From: Prorocentrum cordatum
Lineage: Eukaryota > Sar > Dinophyceae > Prorocentrales > Prorocentraceae
Assembly (NCBI GenBank): GCA_963575745.1
Contig: CAUYUJ010015701.1
Span: 141,001 to 205,000 of the forward strand
Direction: 5' to 3'
DNA: 64,000 bases
Shown: piece after piece, positions 37,401 to 48,511 of the stretch
Position numbering within the stretch: position 1 is the stretch's first letter
How the letters are laid out: each line of letters starts with the position of its first letter
The notes under the pieces: generated by a model
What the model was told of the DNA's origin: nothing
What the model saw: only the letters and a program-made list of their open reading frames with translations
The model's database searches: none
Translations under genes and position numbers: made by a program

Positions 37401-40400
37401 TCGAAATTTCTTTCGAGGGGCGGGGCCTCTGGGATCGACTTCGACGGACGTCTTGCCCTGTTTGGCTTTTCGGCGGACGGAGCGCGGACCCTGGGGACCC
37501 AGGCGATCGAGCGGGCCGCTCCCGTCCAATGGAGGGGGGCGAGCTCTTCGTTGATGCCATGACGGCCCAGCGCCCGTTTTTGGCGCTGCCCGACCCCCCC
37601 TCGCGCCAGGGCTTTTCCCTCACTGTGCATGTCGGACGAAGTGGCGTTTTTATGCCGCGTAGCTAGCGAGGAGGAAGAGGAGGAGGAGGATGAGGAGGAG
37701 GAGGAGGAGGAGGAGGAGGAATAATCGGAAACGAGACGGGACAGGACGCGACGGGACATGTCGTTGACGAGGAGGTGGGGGGGGATGCCGAGGGTGAGGA
37801 ACAGGAGGAAGAGGGTGGGGGCGCAAGCTGCGGCGGCTGAGGGGGGAGGCGGGTGGCGGTGGCAGCTGCGGATCTGAGGAGGAGCGGCATTATTGGAGTC
37901 GGCTGGGCGTCTTATGAGGCCCAGCCCCAGCCGTGGCGAGCAGGAAGAAGGGAAAAGGTCCGAGGTTCTTCTGGCCGATGCCAGGCCCCAGTGCCGTCAA
38001 AAACGTATCCGGGCTGAACACCGGCCCGGGATGGTTTCCCGGAAGGTCGCGGACCGATCTTGTGCGGATTTGTTTCTATTTAGTTCAGACCCCTTGGCCG
38101 CCTCCAACTGGAGTTTCTCTCCTTCGCCTTGCTCATTCTCACTCTGCCCCGGCCCCCCCCCTCAGCACGTCCAGGATGACGAGCGAGCTGCCGCACCGAA
38201 GCCCTTGGCCAATGAGGAACTGGCCCGCTTCGATCGAACTCCGGCACCAGATTGAGGCTCCCTCTTTCGAGCGGGGTGCGCCTGCCGCTGCTGGCTCGCT
38301 TCTCCCGCGCTTCCCTGCCTTCCTGGTGGAGGCACGTGCAGGTGGCGGCTGCGCCAATCCAGGATGCTTGCCGTCGCTGGTTGGCTCCCTGGTGCGGGCG
38401 GTCGATGCCTCGCATTTCCCTCCTCTTCCTCCCCCCGTTGCCAGCTTACGGTCTGTATTTTTGGGACAGCATGTCGTTCCGCCGGTTTGGGCCCACCGCG
38501 TTTCGGTTGCGACATGCTATCCATTTCGCGGTCACTTGGCGCCCACGACCCGTGTTTTTTTCCCAGCCTCCCGCCCGCGGAGCGGAGCGACACGCTACCC
38601 GCTTGCAGGGTATAGCGTGTCGCCGGGGTCGCCGTGGCGACGCGGTATCCAAAATTTCCCGATCGTGCCCTCTCCCGTACACGCCTCCGTGCTGGGTCAA
38701 AGGTCCAAAAAGTGTGAGTCGGCGGCGATCCCGGATTTTTGGGGCATCCCCGCAGACACAGGAAAACCTCCCAGAAGGCCGCAGGGCTTCTGAGACGCAC
38801 CGCCGGCTTCCTCTCGCTCGCCGCCGAGTTGTCCCCGGGCCTGGCCGTGCATTCCCCGACCAGCGAGGGCGGCTGGGTATGTGTGCCCGCCCAGTCGTCC
38901 GACGCTGCTTCCGCTACTGCCCGCTTTTTGTTGTTTTTGTGGCTTCCTGTGTCCGACTGGCTTGTCGTGATGGACTGGTGAACGTGGCGCCTCGTGGCAC
39001 GACTCGCAGTAAGCGATTCGCAAAGAGGGCCCGCGCGAGTTCTACGCTGGCGCCCTGCCGGCCCACGACGTCGCGGTCGGCCACGGCGTCGATGGACAGA
39101 TCATGTAGATGCGTTTCTGCAGCACGAGTGCGGCACGAGTCTCCTTGAGGTCATCCACAGCCAACAGCGCTTCCCCTGGCAGCAGCTGGAGGCTCAACCT
39201 GTGAACCACGTGCGGCCGTATACTCGATGTGCGAATTGTGCTTCACCGACTTGCACCAGCCAGTTCTCCTGCAAGCGCGCTCCACTGCTGCATGGCCTCA
39301 TGCCCTCCGCCTCCGCTCGCGGAGCGAGGGGCCCCCCGCAGGGCTCCTCGACCGGGCTTGACCTCGACCTGACCGAATTGGGCGTTGCGTAATAGGGGGG
39401 TCATAAATGGGGGGGTGGCGAGGGTGGTCCGAAAAGGTACCCAAACGGTGCCTAAACGAGCCCCCTGGGGCTCCGGAGGGGCCCGAAAGGGGCACGAAAG
39501 GGGACCGTTTCTGACCCCCCCATTTATGACCCCCCCGTTAAGCCACGCCCAACCGAACCGAGCCCGCAGCCGCCTCTCGAGGGTGGGGGCGCGGGTCGCA
39601 CTCCCGCGGGCCCGGGCGCGGCCTCCTCGGAGCGCCCTGGAACGATCTGGGAGCGCGCTCTTGCTGGGCCTGTTTCCCACCACCACCACCATAAGTTGGA
39701 GGGGGAGGGGGTCCTCCTCTTCCTCCTCCTCCTCCTCCTCCTCCTCCTCCTCCTCCTCCTCCTCCACCCCCTTCCCCCCTCCAACTTTTGGTGGTGTTGG
39801 TGGAAAAGAGGCCCATCAGCTCTGGAAGGATCTGGGGCGGGTGTGGCCCCGCCCAAGCCCCGCCCGATAGCAGCAGAGGCTTCCCAGATGGGGTCCGAGC
39901 AGGAGGGGGCACGTAGATCGCGCCGCATCGCCGATGCATCGGCGCTGCGGCTCGATGTGGAGCCAGATCCTCTCCACGCCCACGGCGCTGTCAGGAATCG
40001 CCGATGTCGCGGATGCACCTCCGATGCGCCGGTGACACATCGGCGATGTGGCGTGGTCTTCGGACCCCATCTTCTCCGATCCCACATGGGATGTCAGAGC
40101 CCCGAATCATCAGGGGTAACTCGGGTCAGGGTTAAGTCGGGTTCGTTTTTCGGGAATCCGAACCCGAGTTACCCTGGGCCCGAGTTACCCGGGATAATTC
40201 GGGCGTCCAGAGCCCCACATCATCAGGGGTAACTCGGGTCAGGGCTAACTCGGGCTCCTTTTTCGGGAAGCCAAACCCGAGTTACCCCGGACCCGAGTTA
40301 CCCCGGATAACTCGGGCGCCCAAGGATGTCTCTGTGGGAGAAGGTGCATACCATGGCGGAGACCATGGTGTCTCCCAGATGTCGTGGTCCCCTCATCTTC

Positions 40401-43400
40401 TTGCACCGCGTCTCCCGGCCCCGCGCGCATGCCTCGGCCCGGGACGTGTGAGGAGCCCCACTGATTGGGCGCCCATGGCCAGGAGGGAGGAGGGGGAGGA
40501 GGAGGAGGAGGAGGAGGAGGAGGAGGTGGAGGAGGAGGAGGAGGAGGAGGGAGGAGGAGGAGGAGGGGAGGAGGGGGAGGAGGGGGAGGAGGGGGAGGAA
40601 GGGGAGGAGGGGGAGGGGGAGGGGGAGGGGGAGGAGGAGGAGGATGAGGAGGAGGAGGAGGAGGCGGAGGAGGAGGAGGAGGAGGAGGAGGAGGCCCAGA
40701 GCAGGCCCAGGATGTGTCAACGAATCGACAGCACACCGTGTGCCGGGTCCCCTGCTCACGAGGAGGCCCTGCAAGCATGCCCCTTTCCGCTGCGAGGCGC
40801 GCCATGCGTGAACTTGACCGACGAGCGCTAAGTCGGGCGTGTGCCTCTACAGGAGGAATATTCAGAAATAGTCACAACATATTCTTGGAACGATTGTGAA
40901 GGTCTGACGGCCAGTGCCGCCGACCCTGAAAGACGTCGACGACGACCAGGAGGAGGAGGAAGAGGAGGAGGAGAAGGAGGAGGGGGAGGAGGAAGAGGAG
41001 GAGGCGGAGAGAAAGAGGAGGAGGAGAAGGAGGAGGAGAAGGAGGAGAAGGAGGAGGAAGAGGACTCCCCCCTGGGACCCCCCCCCCTCTGGGGAAGAGG
41101 ACCAGAGGAGGACCGGCGTGAGAGAGGGGGCGATGCGAATTTGACCCCCCCCCTCCCCCGGGGACTCCCCCCCCGCCAGGGAAGGGACAAAAGAAAAGGG
41201 CTTCCCTTTGACGTGACTACGACGTGGGTCGATTTCACTCAATCCTCGGATTCCTTCCCTCGACGACGGGAGAGTGCTCTCTTCCTCCGGACAGGGAAAG
41301 GATAAACAGAAAAGGCGCCCCGTCGACGGGACCAGACGGACCCCCCACGCATTTTTTAACACATATATATATATATATCTATATATATGTATATAGATTG
41401 ATTCGTTAATATGTTTGATCATTTTTGACCACTCGGGGGTCGTTTTTGACTACTTGATGGTTTCCTCCAGAATCCGCCTGTCGGAGGACGTGCCCGACCC
41501 AATACGAGCGCCTGGTGGGCCTGCTGCTCAGGGCGAGGCCCAGCTACGCAGGGGGATCCCCCCCCCCCGCGTCTTCTCCTCCCTCCTCCTCCTCTCTGCC
41601 CCCTCCTCCCCCTCCCCCCCCTCCTCCTCCTCCTCCTCCTCCTCCTTCTCTCCTGCTCCTCATCTTCCTCCTCCCCCTCCTTCCCCTGCTCCTCCCCCTC
41701 CTCCACCTCATCTTCCTCCTCCTCCTCATCTTCCTCCTCATCCTCCTCCTCATCTTCCTGCTCCTATTCCTCCTTCTCCTCGTCCTCAGGTTGATCCAGG
41801 CCTCCTAGATTGGGTCGGAGGATCGCGCCGCATCGCCGATGCATCTGCGATACGGCTCGATGCGAAGCCCGATTTCCTCCACCGCGACGTCGCCGATGCA
41901 TCGCCGCCGTCGACGATGCATCGCCGGTGCATCTCTGATGCATCGCCGATGTATCGCCGATGTATCCCCGATGTGTCGACGATGCGGTCCGATCCCCCGA
42001 CCCAATCTACTCCGGCCCCATCTTGGCGGTCTCAATGATCGCCAGAAAGAATTCCGAGCGCCAATAAAGCACCGAAATCAGAGGGTTTACACGTGTCGGG
42101 CCCTGAGAGGCGACACTCGTTCGATACCGTTTCTGGGGTGTGGTTCTCAAGTGCGATGGGTGCGGCATAAGCCCTGTCTGCAAAGGCAGGTCAACGAAGT
42201 GTGCAGCGATAGGCCCTTTTTGAAACATGACCTGCCCTCCGTGCACGCAAGTGTTGCGAATCTGTCATTCCGCAACACGGACTTCGAGACTATCCACAGC
42301 GCACTCCGCATGAGCAACATTAGCTGACCGTCCAGACGCCCTGTAGTTGTACGAGACTTTTCAAACGAATGCGCGCGGCGCTACGGCGAGAGCCGTATCT
42401 TGAAAACGTCCGGCCCTCGACTGGCTCTCCGTCCCTGCCACTGGTGCTGGAAGCTTCGAAACCGAACGTGCGCGACGCAAAGGCTGGATCTGCACTTTAA
42501 ATACCACGGGACCTACATCCGAAGATGTAGCAGTTTCAGCTGCTTGGGTCTATGGAAGTTACCTAGTTCAAGTTCATTCGGAAAGCCTGGCCTGGCCTGG
42601 GGAGCAGTCTCGTGGTGCGACAGGGGGAGGGTCTATCAGGAAGAGGCATGGAGGAGGAGGGAGCAAAAGGAGGAGGGACCCCTTCACCTCGCCCTCCTCC
42701 CTCCTCCTACGCTCCCCCCCGACGTCTCCCTCCACTCTCACCTGAACTCCCCCTCCGACGCTCTTTCCCAATGATCTTGTACGTAATTTCCCTCTCACAG
42801 CGTGCCCGCGGCCCCAGGTGCTGTACGAGATGGTCAGCTTGGTCCAGCCCTTCCTCTGCAATAACATTGCCGCCACCATCCTGAAGATTGTCAACGGACG
42901 GAACGGGGGAACGCCCTCTTTACCTAAGGCTGGGCAAAGGATGTGCCGTGTCGGCCGTGTGGTATGGGATTTGCGGAAGGCCATTCCTAATGCGGGGCAC
43001 TGGTAGCACGCAGAGATCATGTCTGGGAAAGCGCAAGCCGATTTCCAGTCCAATCTCGTCTGCAATGTCGTATCGGTTCGCGCTGTTGTGGGCATAACCG
43101 TTTGCCCGTGTGTTGGTTGCTCCTCGCACCCTCCCCTTATCCGTCACGGATCCCCTTTTCTCTGACGTTGCAGTTTGTTCGTGGGGTCAGCCCCTGTAGA
43201 TTCGTCCTCCATCCTGAGCTGTTTGTTGCCGACCCGGTGGCCAAGAATCGCCGCCCAGCGACCCCAAACGACGACGAGTCGGCCGCCGCGATTCCTGTTG
43301 TGCGTCGCCGACCCAGGAGAGCGCGGTCTCGTTTCGGTGCGTCGCCACAGGTGCGCACACGACTCGCCGTTGGTGCGCATCCTCCCCACTCCGCCCAGAC

Positions 43401-44544
43401 ATCGCCAGTCCCACCCCCCCCCGGCGCGCATGTCGGGCCATGCTCGTCGCACTGTGTCGTGCACGCGGCGGGGCAAACGACCGAGGAGAGCGACCACCGT
43501 CACGGGGCACCTGGCCCCGCGGAAGGACAAGCCCAGATCTCGTTTACGCTATGATGTTTTCAATGTTGGCGTGTGTCTTCGATCTGGGCTGTGTCCTCGA
43601 TTCAGGCGTCTGTTTTTTTGATTGTGGCGTCTGCCCTCGATCTTGGCGTGCGCCTTCGATTCCGGGCCATAAAGATCGGATCCGCGACGGGAAAGTTGTC
43701 CTCCCGGGAGGGGTCGGGATTTCGGGGGCCGCGCGCTGACAAACAATTCCTCGTCGGATGCGTGGGAGGCGAGCTTGGGGGTCAGCCCCAGTGGAGGAGG
43801 TCTGGCGAAAGGGGGAAGGATGACAAATGCAGCGCGAGCGCACCCAGCTTGCCCCTGCCACCTCGTCCCTCTCGTCTTCGTTCTCCATGCTTCCACACTT
43901 CTCCCTCCCTCCCTCTCCTCCCTCCTGCTCCCGTTCGGCCTCCTCGCCCTCGTCGTCGCCGTCCTCCTGGTAGTCTCGCTCGCTGCTTGTCCTCGCCGTG
44001 CTTCCCTCCCACCCGCACTTCTTCGTCCCTCCTCGTGCTCGCCCACTCCTCCTCGTGCTCGCCCTCTCCGTCCTCGTCCGCATCCGGTCCTGCTCCTGCT
44101 GCTCCTGCGACCCCTCTTCCGCGCCGCCCTCGGCCTCGCTCTCATCGTCCCCCGTGCTCGCCTTGCCTTGTCCTCGATACGGAGGAGGAGGACACGGAGG
44201 AGGAGGAGGAGGAGGAGGAGGAAGTGGAGGAGGAAACGGAGGAGGAGGAGGAGGAGGAGGAGGAGGAGGAGGAGGAGAAAGAGGGAGGACGAGGAGGGGG
44301 AGGAGGAGGAGGAGGAGAGGGAGGAGAAGGGAGGAGAAGGGAGGAGGGAGAAAGAGCTTCCCCTGCCGCGGCCATGCTGCTCCCATGGCCGGGCCACGCC
44401 GCCGTGCTCGGCGGCGCTCCCGGCCGGCTTTCTGCCGCCCTCGGCGAAAAACGCCGAGGCGGGCCAGCCACGACCGGGGGGAGTCTTGGCCTGCCTCGTG
44501 GAGAACCCACTGGACATCCTTTTTGTTGGTGTTGTTGTTGTTGT

Positions 44545-44620
<76 letters not shown>

Positions 44621-44749
44621 GGTGTCGTCGTTGTCGTTGTTGCTGTCGTCGTTGTTGTTGTTGTTGTTGGTTGTGTTGGTGTTGATGTTGTTGTTGTTGG
44701 TGGTGGTGGTGGTGGTGTTGTTATCGGTGTCGTTGTTGTTGTCGTTGTT

Positions 44750-44810
<61 letters not shown>

Positions 44811-44840
44811 ATGTTGTTGTTGTTGTGGTTGTGGTTGTGG

Positions 44841-44883
<43 letters not shown>

Positions 44884-47800
44884 CGTTGTCGTTGTTGTGG
44901 TTGTTGTTGTGGTGGTTGTTGTTGTCGCTGCTGTTTTTGTAAGTTTGTGTTGCTTGTGTCTGTTTTGAGCAGAGGTTGGATACCCCACCGCGTCAAGACG
45001 CCGAGAGAAGCACCGCCTTGGGGCTCGCCAGGGACTCGCTGTTCCCGAAGGCCCTTCTATAGGGGCAGCTCCTCGTGCCCTCCTCGTGCCCGCAGGCGCC
45101 TCCTGGGGCCACAACCGTTACGGATTTCCCAGGAGGGGAAAACACACACAGACACAGACAGCATGAATCGTCGACTCCCTTTGTGGGCCCCCGATATGGC
45201 AGGGCCGTGTTTTCACCGTTTCCAAAAAATGCCCATTGAAAATGGAAACGGCAAAAAAAACGGCGACCGGAAACTGAAAAAAAACGGCTCCAGGACCGGA
45301 ACTGGAGCCGGATATGGTTAAAAAACGGCGGCGGAACCGGTAAACAAACGGGGTCGGAACCGGCAAAAAAACGGCAAAACGGAACCGGTAAAAAAACGGC
45401 CCTGTAAGTCGACTCCCAGGAAAATATGGGGAGAAGTTGGGAAGTGGGGGGGGAGAACGAAGAACCAGGACATGTGGCTGAAAATTTGGGGACTCCGGTG
45501 ATTTGTGTATATTTATTTGTGTGTCCCAGGGCCCCTTCAACACGGGGGGTCCGTTCCTTGCTTTCGCGTTCCGTATTTCGGTGGCCCGACTGCGCGGGGT
45601 CCCGGGAGGTCTCGACCTCCTCCTCGGGACCCGGCACGACCAGAACGGGTACGGGAAGGATGCGCACGAAGACCCATCGCAGCGCCCGTCTTTGTGCAGC
45701 CGGATTCGCTGTCGGCGTCGCCGTGGGCCGTGTCCATCAGAGACGGAAGGCCGCCTGCCCAACAGCCGGCGCTGTCGGTTTTGGACAACGTGCGTTGTTG
45801 GGCATCGTGCCCATGCTTTCCGTGCCCATGGGGGCCTGCGCAGGGGCCGGCTTTCCCGCGGCCCGGGTCGTCCCGGTCCCGGGGCCCGGCTGGCCCTGAG
45901 AGGCCCCCCCGGGGGCCGCACATGGTCACGGGTATGCCATCGTTGATGGGCCTGTTGTCCACCACCACCACCACCACCATAAGTTGGAGGGGGAGGGGGT
46001 CCTGCTCCTCCTCCTCTTCTTCGTCCTCCTTCTCGTCCTCCTCCTCCTTCCCCGCTCCAACTTCTGGTGGTAGTGAAAAACACGCCCAACAATTGTGACT
46101 TTTCCTTCACGACGCGAGGAGGTGTGGATCCACAGATCGCCGGGGCGATCGGAGGGAGGCGAAGCGACGCCAGCGCCACCAGGTGGGCCACCTCCAGCCA
46201 GGAGGTCCACGGTAGCCCCCCGAGCTGAAGGCTGAGGGGTGCCCTCGAGCGAGAGGGGGGGCCAACGCCACCAGGGAGGCCCCCCCCCTTGCGCTCCTCG
46301 CATCTCTTCGCTCCAGTGGTAATTAGGAGGGCGGGGGGGGATCTCTCGGACGACAGGGGCTTTCTCGGGGCCCAGGGTCGCCGGGCTGCTTTTGAATTGT
46401 TTTTGGGGGCCTCCTCCTCCTCCTCCTCGCTGGGGGGGCTCTCGGACGACAGGGGTCTTCTTCGGATGAAGTCGGGCATGTCCCTCTAAGATGGACTCCC
46501 GGACGGCAGGGGCCTTCTCGGGACCTCTAGAGTCGCCGGGCTGCTTTTTCCGTGTGTTGGTGGGCCTCTTGATCCTCTTCCTCATTCTCCTCCTCCTCCT
46601 CCTCATCCTCCTCGCGGGGGGGGGGCGTTCGGACGACAGGGGCATTCATAGGAGTAAGTCGGGCATGTCCCTCTATAGAAGGAGTATTCTAGAATAGTAA
46701 AAACATAGTCTGGTGACGATTTGATGTGCTCTTTTCACTCTTGATATAATCACTTTCGCTCATTCCGCCGGCCCTGGAGCCCTCTTTAGGGCATCTTGGG
46801 GGACTCTTGGGGGGCTCCTTGGCGGCGACTTGGGGGCCACCAGGGCCTCTTGGGGGGCTCTTGGGGGCCTCTTGGAGCGGCAGGGGGGGTAGTCGATTAC
46901 GGCTCCCCCCTCGGAGGCCACGATCTTCGTGCGGGGTGTCGAAAAATGGCGCTCCCTTGGAGCGCTCTGGGGACCTGACCAGGACTTGACCGGGACCTGT
47001 CCGGGGTACTTTTCGTCCAGGGGCCCCCAGGGGCCGCTCCGCGCGCGCGAACAAGAAATATCGTGAACCAGCGACTGGAGATCTTAGCACGCCTCTGGCA
47101 CGTTGGGCCGGCGAATTCGTCTTCCACAGTCCACCTGCAGGAGGATATGTCCGACCCGATTTTAGGACCTAGGGTCGCCTAGCTGCTTTTTTGATTGTTT
47201 GTTTCGGGGTAGACTCTGTCAGCCACACGCAGAGGGGTGGGGGGAGGGCAGGGCGCATTTTGATGCCGCCGATTCGATTCGATTCGATTCTATAGGCTTA
47301 CGCCACATCCGTCGACCGCTTGATCGACTTGGGGACCTCCTATTGCTGTCATGGGGCGTACTCGTGTCGTCTTGTTTCTATTGGGGGGGGGGCGGGCTCG
47401 GGGCACTTCGGGGCCATCCCCAAGCTGTTCTGGGGGCATTTGGGGCCGTTCAGGGGACGAAGCTTACACGTCTTGAGACCCCGAAGGGGTTGGCGGATGC
47501 GGTTTGCACTCCATGTGTCCAGGCACGCGACAAGGCAGAGGCTACAGGGTGATCCACCTGCTCTGAGCTGGGCCTTTACGCTGGTCCGCACCAGTGCCGT
47601 TCGTTCCTGCCGCGCTCTCTTCCGAGCAAGGGCCACCGTTCTGGATCTGCGTCATTCCTCCTCGGCGCTCCGCTCCTTTACCCTCCTCTGCCTTCCTCTG
47701 GTGCTCTTGCTCCTCTTGCTTCTCCCACTCCAGTTCCTGCTGCTGCTGGTCGTCTCGGCCTCCTCTGATCCTTTCCTCAGACTGCTCAGCAGTCTGCTAA

Positions 47801-48473
47801 TCCGCCGCTTCCTTCTCCAGTGCGGACATTTTTCCGTTGGCGGCGAGGCACGGTCGTCTGCCCTAGCGGAAAGTCTTTAACGGGGGTGCCGTTCAAGCGA
47901 ATTGTGCCACCATGCAGGAGGGGGAAAGAGGCAGAGGACGCGGCCGAAAGAGGGGGTAGAGGGAGCGAGCCGCTCAGGGGGACGGGTCATGACCCGAATG
48001 CGTGGCGCGGCCACCGATCGCGCACATGTGGCCCGACAGGGTTCTTTTTAAGGGGGGTGTCCGGGTCCGCACTGGCACGCGTCGGGGGATACAGAAAAAA
48101 CAGCTCAGTGGTATTGCAAAGTTCCCCCTCCTCCGCCTCTTTGGGCAGGGGGCGGACTTAGATCCAAAGGCTAAAGGGTCACTGGGCCCACGGACTGAGG
48201 AGGCAGAGGAATAAGGAAAAGTGGTGATGATGAGGAGGGTGAAGCGGATAAGGATGATGAGGGTGATGTTGCTGTTGATGATGTTGATGATGCTGATGAT
48301 GGTGTTCGTAGTGGTGGCGGCGATGTTTATACTGACGATGCCGGTTATACTGATGCTGATGATGATAGAGATGTTGATGATGGTGATGCTGATTCTGATG
48401 GTGATGGCGATCATGATGATGATGCTGATGATGATGATGGTGGTGGTGCTGATGATGATGATGGTGGTGGTGC

Positions 48474-48511
<38 letters not shown>

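Larger units (their letters stand above)
32690..39392 (+). mobile_element. Decayed LINE-type retrotransposon with recycled leader at the 5' edge
   Basis: In order on the plus strand: leader relic; broken frames 32,800-34,500; endonuclease remnant 34,527-35,090; broken frames to 36,700 with a weak reverse-transcriptase trace; GGA insert 37,660-37,720; C-terminal RGRPRRRWTDHVDAF block 38,994-39,392. Frames shift several times, so it is inactive. That all parts belong to one insertion is inferred from order and strand. Confidence 0.75.

Noticed and set aside
43549-45114. 521-residue minus-strand frame with long poly-Thr
   Set aside because: Poly-Thr comes from the TTG microsatellite; the remainder shows no domain.
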